DNA of 18,121 bases from Candidatus Aminicenantes bacterium UBA2199 (GTDB taxonomy: Bacteria > Acidobacteriota > Aminicenantia > UBA2199): NCBI GenBank assembly GCA_002327965.1, contig DCVB01000105.1, positions 1 through 18,121 on the forward strand. Reading direction: 5' to 3'. The notes below the pieces were generated by a model that ran no database searches, was not told the DNA's origin, and saw only the letters and a program-made list of their open reading frames with translations. This document shows positions 8,789 to 15,371 of the stretch, piece by piece (the stretch's first letter is position 1; each line of letters opens with the position of its first letter). Both the position numbers and the translations under genes were made by a program.

Positions 8789-8811
8789 GTCGCCTCCCGA
8801 TTCAAGAATGT

Positions 8812-8840
8812 ATCATAAGCGTTTGCGCGCGGCTTGTCAA
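8812..8840 (-). promoter_or_regulatory. Near-consensus sigma70 promoter of the lipoprotein gene
   Basis: On the minus strand TTGACA (8840-8835) and TATGAT (8817-8812) are separated by exactly 17 bases. The -35 is perfect and the -10 differs by one base. Transcription would start around 8805, about 17 bases before the ATG at 8788. The promoter fills the 59-base gap after the glycosyltransferase gene. Confidence 0.85.
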
Positions 8841-8847
8841 CGGCGGC

Positions 8848-10113
8848 TCAGGGAGCCGTCGCCGTTTTTTCGCCCGGCTTGGCGTTCCAGAGATCCAGCA
8901 GGTAGGGCTTGCGGATCTCGAAAATGCGCGCCTGCTCCTCGACCACGGCCTCGGCCTCGTCGTTGGATTTTTCGCCGACGCGGCGGATGAAGGAGGCCAC
9001 CCGGGCGAAGTAGAGCGGCGACAGGACTTCGATGACCTGCTGTTTGGCCGCCGGCCGGTGGTGGTAGGCGGCGGCGAACTCGAAGAGGATGCGCGCCCAG
9101 AGATCGGTGCTGATCAGGAAAATATCGCGGCCGGTGTCGATGCAGGCCTCGAGCTCGTCGAAAGTCTCGGTCCGGAGGATCGATTTCCAGGCGCCGTGCA
9201 GGGTCTGCCACGAGAGATAAAAGTGCTCCACCAGCCGCTGGAAGTCGATGGGAAAGGCCTCCGGTTGCTCGTCGCCGGGATCGCCCCAGACGTCGATGGC
9301 CGCGCTTCGCCCGGCAACGGTCCAGTAGGCTTCGGTCTCTTCCATGAGGGCAAAGAGGGTGCCGACCACCTGGCGGAACATCGGCTCCAGGCTGGCGGCC
9401 GGATCCTTGGCGTCGTGGACCTTGACCCCCAGGTGCGTCTGGCAGATCCGCACCTCGCGGATCAGGGCGTTGACCGTCATCCAGATGTCGATGCCGAAGC
9501 GGGCCACGTCGGTATGCCAGATCGGCAGCGCTTCGAGCTCGGCGGCCAGGCGCCCGGAAAAGGCGAACTCGCCGCCGATCGGCTGGCGCACCCGCTTGCC
9601 GAACAGGCAGCGCAGCATGTTGTAGGTGACATTGTTGGTGATGGTGCCGTCGAACTTGTAGCGGCGGTAGAGCGGGGCGACGAACTCGTAGCCGCCCTTG
9701 ACCACCGGGCCCAGCAGGCGCTCGATCCACAGCGGCCTCACCGAGCGCAGGTCGGCATCGAGCAGTGCCAGAGCCTTGGCTTCCAGTTCGCCGGCGGCGG
9801 CGAAGATCATGCGCACCGCCGATCCCTTGCCCGGCAGGCCGCGGTAAATGCCGACCACGCCGGGGACCTCCCGCGCCTTCATCTCGGCCAGGGCCAGTTC
9901 GCGGGTGTCGTCCAGGGTGGAGCCGCCGTCGGCGATGATGATCGCGCCCCTGCTGCCGGGGAAATGCTCGCGCAATCCCTTGGCGGCGGCGGCCACGACA
10001 TGGGCGACGGTGGACGCGTTGTTGAAGCAGGGGATGCCGACCAGCAGGTCGGCCTTGCCGATACGGCCGATCAATTCCCGGGTAATGGAGCGCAGGGGCT
10101 TCACATCGTTCAT
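8848..10113 (-). CDS. GpgS-like glycosyltransferase (GT81/GT2, GT-A fold)
   Basis: This 421-residue cytoplasmic protein has no signal peptide. The N-terminal Rossmann-like half shows LLVGIPCFNN (23-32), IIIADGGS (58-65), PGKGSA (94-99) and the metal-binding LLDADL (DAD at 119-121). It continues with GPVVKGGYEFVAPLYRR, QPIGGEFAFSGRL (177-189), GIDIWM and LGVKVHD with His233. This order of motifs matches glucosyl-3-phosphoglycerate synthases and related mannosylglycerate enzymes, in which the DxD and a late His hold the metal and a P-x-G-G-E loop binds the acceptor. The protein is about 100 residues longer than mycobacterial GpgS, with an extra helical C-terminal part. Donor and acceptor are inferred; a generic GT2 enzyme remains possible. 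The start has AAGGAGGT 6 bases upstream. No phosphatase partner (gpgP) is adjacent. Confidence 0.8.
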   Translation of the reverse strand: MNDVKPLRSITRELIGRIGKADLLVGIPCFNNASTVAHVVAAAAKGLREHFPGSRGAIIIADGGSTLDDTRELALAEMKAREVPGVVGIYRGLPGKGSAVRMIFAAAGELEAKALALLDADLRSVRPLWIERLLGPVVKGGYEFVAPLYRRYKFDGTITNNVTYNMLRCLFGKRVRQPIGGEFAFSGRLAAELEALPIWHTDVARFGIDIWMTVNALIREVRICQTHLGVKVHDAKDPAASLEPMFRQVVGTLFALMEETEAYWTVAGRSAAIDVWGDPGDEQPEAFPIDFQRLVEHFYLSWQTLHGAWKSILRTETFDELEACIDTGRDIFLISTDLWARILFEFAAAYHHRPAAKQQVIEVLSPLYFARVASFIRRVGEKSNDEAEAVVEEQARIFEIRKPYLLDLWNAKPGEKTATAP

Positions 10114-10145
10114 CGCCGGACCTCCTTGCAGGGGATCATGAAGCG

Positions 10146-10175
10146 ATCATATCACGAGGAAACGCGGATTGCCAA
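10146..10175 (-). promoter_or_regulatory. Promoter of the glycosyltransferase gene
   Basis: The minus strand shows TTGGCA (10175-10170) and TATGAT (10151-10146) with an 18-base spacer. A TG two bases upstream of the -10 (TGA-TATGAT) makes it an extended -10. Transcription would begin near 10139, leaving a short leader containing the AAGGAGGT site. It faces away from the HU promoter. Confidence 0.7.
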
Positions 10176-10220
10176 TCGCCGGTCCCAAAGGAGATAAATT
10201 CTCCGCGCCGGCCTTGACAC

Positions 10221-10249
10221 TTGATTTTCTTTGGAAATTTGGTTATAGT
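10221..10249 (+). promoter_or_regulatory. Promoter of the HU-like gene
   Basis: TTGATT (10221-10226) and TATAGT (10244-10249) are separated by 17 bases in an AT-rich patch. A perfect TTGACA at 10214-10219 lies just upstream but sits 24 bases from the same -10 and has no good -10 of its own. Transcription would start near 10256, immediately before the leader hairpin. Confidence 0.55.
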
Positions 10250-10260
10250 TCCGGCAAGGA

Positions 10261-10286
10261 TCGTGGGCCGCGCATGCCGGCCACGA
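10261..10286 (+). promoter_or_regulatory. Leader hairpin in the HU 5' untranslated region
   Basis: TCGTGG-G-CCG at 10261-10270 pairs with CGGCCACGA at 10278-10286: nine base pairs, one bulged G, and a 7-base loop that is mostly the palindrome GCATGC. No T-run follows on the plus strand, so it is not a terminator. It would form at the very 5' end of the HU transcript, about 28 bases before the start codon, and could protect the mRNA or regulate translation. Confidence 0.5.
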
Positions 10287-10313
10287 CAAAATTCAAAAAA
10301 AGGAGATGAACGA

Positions 10314-10595
10314 ATGCCGAAAGCAATGACCAAGAGCCAGATCGTGGCTGGAGTCGCGGAGAAGGTCGGGATCACCAAGAAGCAGGCCGGGGAAGCCATC
10401 GAAACGCTGGCGACCATGGCCTACAAGAACGCCAAGAACGGCTTCACCGTTCCCGGCCTGGGCAAGCTCGTGCTGGTCAACCGCAAGGCGCGCATGGGCC
10501 GCAACCCGGCCACCGGAGCCGCCATCAAGATCCCGGCCAAGCGCGTCGTGAAATTCCGCGTCGCCAAGGCCTGCAAGGACTCCATCCTCGGCTAA
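10314..10595 (+). CDS. hup: HU/IHF-family DNA-binding protein
   Basis: This is a 93-residue basic nucleoid protein, the usual HU length. The N-terminal helices (MTKSQIVAGVAEKVGITKKQAGEAIETL) match the HU dimerisation region. The G-x-F-T-V-P-G-L-G-K-L strand and the DNA-contacting arm GRNPATG (62-68, with the proline that wedges into DNA) are intact. It ends with KIPAKRVVKFRVAKACKDSIL. The start is set at 10314 because the sequence before it reads AAAAAGGAGATGAACGA, with AGGAG 8 bases upstream. The longer in-frame start at 10221 would lie inside the promoter. It is monocistronic, with its own promoter and a strong terminator. HU versus IHF versus a more divergent family member cannot be settled by eye. 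Confidence 0.92.
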   Translation: MPKAMTKSQIVAGVAEKVGITKKQAGEAIETLATMAYKNAKNGFTVPGLGKLVLVNRKARMGRNPATGAAIKIPAKRVVKFRVAKACKDSILG

Positions 10596-10629
10596 GCCCG
10601 GATCGTTTCCTGAAAGACTCGGCAACCAG

Positions 10630-10661
10630 GGCCGCGGCCGGATGGCTGCGGCCTTTTTTTT
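10630..10661 (+). terminator. Rho-independent terminator of the HU-like gene
   Basis: GGCCGC (10630-10635) pairs with GCGGCC (10648-10653), then after one mismatch GCC pairs with GGC around the loop GGAT. A run of eight T residues follows at 10654-10661. This separates HU from trkA. Confidence 0.92.
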
Positions 10662-10731
10662 CTGCCGCTTCATGTCCGCTTGTTGTCCGGTCTCCGGTCT
10701 TAACCCGCTCAGCTAGGAGTACGCGATCCCC

Positions 10732-12081
10732 ATGGGCTTGAACATCGTTCTTCTCGGCCTCGGCCAGGTCGGCTCCCACCTGGCCAAAATACTGTCGCGC
10801 GAAAACCATGACATTACCGCCATCGACAGCGATCCCGCCCGCGCCCGCGAGGCCGACGAGACGCTGGACATCAAGGCCCTTCATGGCCAGGGCAGCGATC
10901 CCCATCTGCTTGAAGAAGCCGGCATCGAGCGGGCCGACATGCTGATCGCCGTCACCGGCAACGATGAAGTGAACGTCGTGGCCTGCGGCATGGCCGCGCG
11001 CTTCTGGGTGAAGCAGAAGATCGCCCGCATCCGCAACCCCGAATTCTTCGATCATCCGCCGCGCTTCGCATTCGCCGACTGGGGCGTGGACCTGGCCATT
11101 CATCCCGAGCTGGAAACGGCCCGGGAAATCGTGCTCCTGATCAAGCGCAGCGCGGCCACCGATGTTCTGGAATTCGCCGACAATCGCGTCCAGCTCATCG
11201 GCATCCGCATCGACGCCACCTGCCCTCTCCTGCACAAAACCCTGGTGGAGGTCAACCGGAAGTTCCCCGAAAAGGTGTTCCGCGTGGTGGCCATCCTGCG
11301 CGGGCTCGAGACCATCATTCCCGGCGGCAACGACATCCTGCTCAACCGCGACCAGCTGTTCATCGTCGCCGCCAGTGCCGACATCCCCGCGATCATCGCC
11401 CTGATGGGCAAGTCCGAGGAGAAGCTGCAGCAGATCATGATCCTCGGCGGCGGCCGGGTCGGGCGGGCCACAGCCCGGCTCCTGGACCAGGAAAAGGACC
11501 TGGCCATCAAGCTCATCGATCCGGATGCCGACCGGGCGCTGACCTTGGCCGACGAAATGAAGAACACGCTGGTCATTCACGGCGACGGCCGCGATTTCAA
11601 CCTTCTGTCCACCGAGGGCATCCTGGAGACGGACGCCCTGATCAGCGTCACCGAAGACGAGGAGACCAACATCCTGACCAGCCTGCTGGCCAAGCACTTC
11701 GGCGTGACCAAGACCATCGCCCTGGTCAACCGTCGCGAATACATGTCGCTGATGGCGCCCATCGGCGTCAATGCCGCCGTGAACACGAACCTGGTCACGT
11801 CGAACGCCATCCTGCGCCTCATCCGCCGCAAGGACGTCGTCTCCCTGGCCACGCTGCCGGGCCTCGACGCCCAGGCCGTCGAGTACGTCGCCCACGCCGA
11901 CTCGCGCATCACCCGCAAGCCGCTGACCAAGGTCGATTTCCCCCACGGTGTCATCGTCGGCGCCATCACCCGCGGCGACCAGGTGATCATTCCCGTCGGC
12001 GACACGCGCATCCAGGCAGACGACCACGTGATCATCTTTTCCCTGCCCCAGGCACTCACCGATGTCGACAAGCTTTTTTAG
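10732..12081 (+). CDS. trkA: Trk potassium uptake protein TrkA (NAD-binding regulatory subunit)
   Basis: This 449-residue cytoplasmic protein is built from two RCK units, as in E. coli TrkA (458). Unit one has the nucleotide-binding GLGQVG (9-14) with the acidic residue at the end of strand two (Asp32). Unit two has GGGRVG (239-244) with Asp263. Each RCK_N is followed by an RCK_C domain (about 145-225 and 370-449). The protein forms a ring on the inner face of the TrkH channel and gates it in response to bound NADH/ATP. The start is the first ATG; AGGAG lies 12 bases upstream, a long spacing. The trkH start follows after 14 bases, so the two are co-transcribed. I see no convincing promoter in the 136 bases after HU. 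Confidence 0.95.
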   Translation: MGLNIVLLGLGQVGSHLAKILSRENHDITAIDSDPARAREADETLDIKALHGQGSDPHLLEEAGIERADMLIAVTGNDEVNVVACGMAARFWVKQKIARIRNPEFFDHPPRFAFADWGVDLAIHPELETAREIVLLIKRSAATDVLEFADNRVQLIGIRIDATCPLLHKTLVEVNRKFPEKVFRVVAILRGLETIIPGGNDILLNRDQLFIVAASADIPAIIALMGKSEEKLQQIMILGGGRVGRATARLLDQEKDLAIKLIDPDADRALTLADEMKNTLVIHGDGRDFNLLSTEGILETDALISVTEDEETNILTSLLAKHFGVTKTIALVNRREYMSLMAPIGVNAAVNTNLVTSNAILRLIRRKDVVSLATLPGLDAQAVEYVAHADSRITRKPLTKVDFPHGVIVGAITRGDQVIIPVGDTRIQADDHVIIFSLPQALTDVDKLF

Positions 12082-12095
12082 CAGGTGAGACTGCC

Positions 12096-13535
12096 GTGAA
12101 CACCGGGATCATCGGCCGCGTCTTGGGTTTCATCCTGCTGTTCGTCGGCATGTTCATGGCCGTTCCGGCGCTGTTCGCCTTTCATTACGGCGGCGGCGAT
12201 CTGGTGCCCATCCTTGTTTCTTCGGCACTGACCGTGGCGATCGGCGGTTCGCTGATCCTGGTTTTCCGCGCCCGCGGAGAGCTCATGCTGCGCGACAGCT
12301 TCGCGGTCGTAACCTTGGGCTGGCTGATCATCTCGGCTCTCGGCGCCCTGCCGTTCGTCATCTCGGGCCATATCCCTTCTTATACCGACGCCTTTTTCGA
12401 GAGCATGTCGGGATTCACGACCACCGGCGCCTCCATCCTTGTCCGTGTCGAGGACCTGCCGCGCGGCCTGCTGTTCTGGCGCAGCCTCACCCACTGGCTC
12501 GGCGGCATGGGCATCATCGTCCTCTCCCTGGCCATCCTGCCCATGACCGGCATCGGCGGCACCCAGTTGTACAAGGCCGAGATCCCCGGGCCCGCCCCGG
12601 ACAAGATCACGCCGCGCATCCGCCAGACGGCCAAAACGCTGTGGAAAGTTTACCTGCTGCTCACGCTCCTGGAAACCCTGCTGCTGCTCATCGGCGGCCT
12701 TGACCTCCACGAGTCCCTCTGCCAGTCTTTCGGGAGCATGGCCACCGGCGGCTTCTCGACCCGGACCGCCTCCATCGCCGGTTTCGGCAGCGTCTTCGTC
12801 GAGGCCGTCGTGATCGTCTTCATGTTCCTGGCGGGGATGAATTTCACCCTCCATTACCATTTCCTGAAGGGGAAAACATCGGCCTTCTGGCATAGCGAGG
12901 AATTCCGCTTCTACCTGGGGATCATCGCCGTCTTCACCCTGCTGCTGACAGCCGACAATCTCCTGGCCGGGACCATGCGGGCGGGCGGGGCGGTGCGCCA
13001 TTCCATTTTCCAGGCCGTCTCCATCACCACCACCACGGGATTCGCAACCTCCGATTTCAGCATCTGGCCCGCCACGGCGCGGTTCGTCCTGCTGTTCATG
13101 ATGTTCATCGGCGGCTGCGCGGGATCAACGGGAGGCAGCATCAAGGTCATCCGCGTCCTGATCATCCTAAAGCAGGGATTGGCCGAGCTGAGGAAGCTGC
13201 TCCATCCGCGAGCCGTCATCCCGGTTCGCGTGGACGGGCGCACGGTTCATCAGGACGTGGTGGTCAACATCCTCGGCTTTTTGTTCCTCTATTTCGGGCT
13301 GCTGTTCCTGTCCACCCTGGCCATGACCCTGATGGGGCTCGACATCCTCACCGCGTTTTCATCGGTCGCGGCCTCGATCGGGAACATCGGACCGGGCCTG
13401 GGCGCCGTGGGACCGGCGGCCAACTACCAGCACATCCCGCTGGCGGGCAAGTGGCTGCTCTCCTTCTGCATGCTGGCCGGCCGTCTGGAGATATATACCG
13501 TGTTCGTGCTCTTCACCCGCGACTTCTGGGAATAG
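12096..13535 (+). CDS. trkH: Trk potassium transporter, membrane subunit TrkH
   Basis: This 479-residue inner-membrane protein has the four M1-P-M2 repeats of the TrkH/KtrB family. The selectivity-filter segments are recognisable in each repeat: SGFTTTGAS (105-113), SMATGGFST (214-222), ITTTTGFAT (310-318) and ASIGNIGPG (426-434). A basic residue pair in the third-repeat M2 helix (GGSIKVIR, Lys350 and Arg353) and the family ending AGRLEIYT (461-468) are also present. It starts with GTG, preceded by an AGGTGAG site, 14 bases after trkA. Together with TrkA it makes a complete constitutive-type potassium uptake system. TrkG or KtrB names are alternatives; length and partner favour TrkH. Confidence 0.95.
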   Translation: MNTGIIGRVLGFILLFVGMFMAVPALFAFHYGGGDLVPILVSSALTVAIGGSLILVFRARGELMLRDSFAVVTLGWLIISALGALPFVISGHIPSYTDAFFESMSGFTTTGASILVRVEDLPRGLLFWRSLTHWLGGMGIIVLSLAILPMTGIGGTQLYKAEIPGPAPDKITPRIRQTAKTLWKVYLLLTLLETLLLLIGGLDLHESLCQSFGSMATGGFSTRTASIAGFGSVFVEAVVIVFMFLAGMNFTLHYHFLKGKTSAFWHSEEFRFYLGIIAVFTLLLTADNLLAGTMRAGGAVRHSIFQAVSITTTTGFATSDFSIWPATARFVLLFMMFIGGCAGSTGGSIKVIRVLIILKQGLAELRKLLHPRAVIPVRVDGRTVHQDVVVNILGFLFLYFGLLFLSTLAMTLMGLDILTAFSSVAASIGNIGPGLGAVGPAANYQHIPLAGKWLLSFCMLAGRLEIYTVFVLFTRDFWE

Positions 13536-13569
13536 GGCGGGAACAGAACTTTTTTCCAACGTTCCCGCC
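13536..13569. terminator. Stem-loop between convergent trkH and the secreted-protein gene
   Basis: GGCGGGAAC (13536-13544) pairs perfectly with GTTCCCGCC (13561-13569) across a 16-base loop. It begins directly after the trkH stop codon. The T-tract on the plus strand is short (TTCT), and the run of six T residues lies in the loop. It probably stabilises or ends the trkH transcript and may serve the opposing gene as well. Confidence 0.5.
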
Positions 13570-13598
13570 TTCTGGCTGCAATCCTCAACAAGGCCGGC

Positions 13599-14096
13599 TC
13601 ATTTCGCGTTCATCTTCATGTTGATGAAAAGAGAATGCTCGCCCTGGCGCCATATTACGATGATCCGCGCATCCTGAGTCTCGGCGCTGTATTCATCGTG
13701 GGGCGCGGTGGATTGCGGCGGGAAATCCCGGAGGTCCCGCACCAGCCATTCGCTCGTCGACCGCTTCAATGCCTCAAGCTTCTCCAGGTAGGGCCGGCCG
13801 GCGTCCCGCAAAAGGGTATAGTCCAGTTCGCAGCCGACCAGGGTGCCGGCATGGAAAGTGAGCTCGAACATGGCCGTGCCCTCTTCGACGGTCGCCATCC
13901 AGCGGCAAGAGCGCTCATCGCAGCCCGCCGGGCCGTAATCGACGATCGCTTTCTTCACGGCGTCCATCTCCATGAACCACTGCAGGCCGAAGGGAAGGTA
14001 GAGCGCTTCCGAAGTGGCGGCGGGCCAGGGAAGCGGATTGGCATTGACCCGGATCCAGCAAGCCATCAAGGCGATCAAAAAAATGCTCTTTCTCAT
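13599..14096 (-). CDS. Small secreted protein of unknown function
   Basis: This is a 165-residue protein with a signal peptide (MRKSIFLIALMACWIRVNA, probable cleavage before NPLPWPA). I do not recognise the family. The mature part includes AVKKAIVDYGPAGC, a Cys pair (C-D-E-R-S-C) and a third Cys in GTLVGCELDY. A helical stretch rich in Lys/Glu and Leu (PYLEKLEALKRSTSEWL) follows, then a C-terminal strand pair (RIIVIWRQ, HSLFINMKM). This looks like a small alpha/beta periplasmic domain. The start at 14096 is preferred because AAGGAGG lies 4 bases upstream, it opens with a signal peptide, and the promoter at 14140-14167 lies between it and the far upstream in-frame start at 14441. It is convergent with trkH and divergent from the next gene. 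Confidence 0.75.
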   Translation of the reverse strand: MRKSIFLIALMACWIRVNANPLPWPAATSEALYLPFGLQWFMEMDAVKKAIVDYGPAGCDERSCRWMATVEEGTAMFELTFHAGTLVGCELDYTLLRDAGRPYLEKLEALKRSTSEWLVRDLRDFPPQSTAPHDEYSAETQDARIIVIWRQGEHSLFINMKMNAK

Positions 14097-14139
14097 CCTG
14101 CCTCCTTGGACCGAAGTGAAACGGCCTTTCTCTGAACCG

Positions 14140-14167
14140 ATTGTAGGACAGCGCGAAAATAAATCAA
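14140..14167 (-). promoter_or_regulatory. Promoter of the 13.6-kb secreted-protein gene
   Basis: The minus strand shows TTGATT (14167-14162) and TACAAT (14145-14140) with a 16-base spacer. Transcription would start near 14133, leaving a 37-base leader to the ATG at 14096. Confidence 0.6.
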
Positions 14168-14215
14168 GCCGGTCCCCTGGCGTGACGCAAAAATGAGATT
14201 TTCTCCCGGCAGCCA

Positions 14216-14244
14216 TTGACATTTTCCGTCTTAATTCATACCCT
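14216..14244 (+). promoter_or_regulatory. Possible promoter of the two-gene secreted-protein unit
   Basis: A perfect TTGACA (14216-14221) is followed after 17 bases by TACCCT (14239-14244), a poor -10. It would give a leader of about 78 bases before the ATG at 14329. It is back-to-back with the promoter at 14140-14167. Confidence 0.35.
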
Positions 14245-14317
14245 CTGGCCAGCAAGAATGTTTTTCGCCGGCCGCCGGGGTTGCCACGGGGCAGCGGCTG
14301 ATGAACAAGGTTCCGCT

Positions 14318-14322
14318 GGAGG
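14318..14322 (+). promoter_or_regulatory. Shine-Dalgarno that sets the start at 14329
   Basis: GGAGG abuts an ATG at 14323 with no spacing, but lies 6 bases before the in-frame ATG at 14329, so the second ATG is taken as the start. Confidence 0.65.
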
Positions 14323-14328
14323 ATGGAG

Positions 14329-15309
14329 ATGAAAAATCGCGTACGTGATCTTTTCCCGGGCGGCAGGCGCTTGCGGGCCATGTTTCTCCTGGCCGTTCTT
14401 TTTTCCCTGCCGCTGCCGGCGGAGCACGCCCGGATATTCATGAGCCGCTCAGAGGCCGTGACCGCCCTGATCCAGCAGGCCGACCAGACCTATGCCCGGG
14501 CCGCGAACACCTCAATCCAGCATTATTTCAACAACATCCCGGTGAACGCGGCCATCTGCATGGGATTGGCCATGCATGGCCAGAAGCGCCTCGCCGAGCA
14601 GACCCCCGGTTATCAGGATCACTATGAGGCCCTGCGCCGGGAAGTACACGAATTCCTCGGCAACCTGGCCAAGGCCCATCTTTTCAAGAACCCCTTCGAC
14701 GGAGAGCCGATGGATCAACAGTCCCTGGCGAAGATCTTCGACAGCAACGCGTCGGGAGAGCAAAACCAATGGGCGGTCCAGAACCGGCTGCCCGACCCGG
14801 CGGCCGTCCGCCAGCCCTTTATCCTGGATCGTGTGACCCCGCAATCGCTGGCCAAGCTCCACCTGAAAGACGATTCCGACTCTATCCGGTTGCTGGACCA
14901 GACCACTCCCCCGGTGATCCAAGAGGACCCCCGCCCCCGGCAAAACCCAGCGCCGCCACCCGGCTGCCCGGCCAGTTACGTGGTCGGCACTTGGTGGCTG
15001 CAAAAGTCTTTCACCAAAACGATTCATCGATATGAGATAACCCAGACCGGTGACTGCACCTTCGTCATGCGATCCCCAGAAACGGCAGATCATCTCGAAT
15101 TCCGTTATAGTGGAGAATGGTCCCGAGGTTTTCAGCATGATAGTGGAATATGGATCCCTTCAGCACCTCGTTTCATCCTGACCCGCATCCGGAGCCAAAG
15201 TGGATGGGTCCAAAAGAATGAGGCAATTCATATCTACCGAAAACCGGAGGGCGATGAGATGCTTATTCTGTTGATTGATTTTAAGCTTTTTCGCAACAAG
15301 CCCAGGTGA
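14329..15309 (+). CDS. Secreted protein with C-terminal G-x-W beta domain, unknown function
   Basis: This is a 326-residue protein. A long basic n-region precedes a hydrophobic stretch (AMFLLAVLFSLPLPA, 17-31), with likely signal cleavage near AEHA. Residues 36-190 look mostly helical (SEAVTALIQQADQTYARAAN; YEALRREVHEFLGNLAKAHLF). A proline-rich linker spans about 193-212. The last 115 residues begin C-P-A-S-Y-V-V-G-T-W-W and are beta-rich, with Cys213 and Cys243 as a possible disulfide. This start resembles the G-x-W strand of lipocalin-like barrels. I cannot name the family. The downstream secreted gene has the same helical-then-G-x-W layout and is 62 bases away on the same strand, so the two are probably co-transcribed. 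The 3' end is unusually AT-rich for this window. Confidence 0.75.
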   Translation: MKNRVRDLFPGGRRLRAMFLLAVLFSLPLPAEHARIFMSRSEAVTALIQQADQTYARAANTSIQHYFNNIPVNAAICMGLAMHGQKRLAEQTPGYQDHYEALRREVHEFLGNLAKAHLFKNPFDGEPMDQQSLAKIFDSNASGEQNQWAVQNRLPDPAAVRQPFILDRVTPQSLAKLHLKDDSDSIRLLDQTTPPVIQEDPRPRQNPAPPPGCPASYVVGTWWLQKSFTKTIHRYEITQTGDCTFVMRSPETADHLEFRYSGEWSRGFQHDSGIWIPSAPRFILTRIRSQSGWVQKNEAIHIYRKPEGDEMLILLIDFKLFRNKPR

Positions 15310-15356
15310 TGAAGCGGACGACGTGCCAGCCGATAGTCCATAATCATTTAAAACTG

Positions 15357-15363
15357 AGGGAGG
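15357..15363 (+). promoter_or_regulatory. Shine-Dalgarno that sets the start at 15372
   Basis: AGGGAGG lies 8 bases before the ATG at 15372. Of the in-frame starts, 15366 is only 2 bases away and 15375 is 11 away. An upstream GTG at 15306 would overlap the preceding stop and add a non-signal-like N-terminus. Confidence 0.65.
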
Positions 15364-15371
15364 AAATGCGG

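Noticed and set aside
10662..10731. Possible promoter for trkA
   Set aside because: TTGTCC and TTAACC-like hexamers are present but their spacing is wrong, so no promoter is called.
10525..13001. Minus-strand frames opposite trkA and trkH (500 and 307 codons)
   Set aside because: The translations are rich in D, G, H and Q without recognisable domains, and the opposite strand carries complete Trk proteins.
14097..14441. Upstream extension of the 13.6-kb secreted-protein gene to 14441
   Set aside because: It would pass through a good promoter and the ribosome site and would bury the signal peptide in the middle of the protein.
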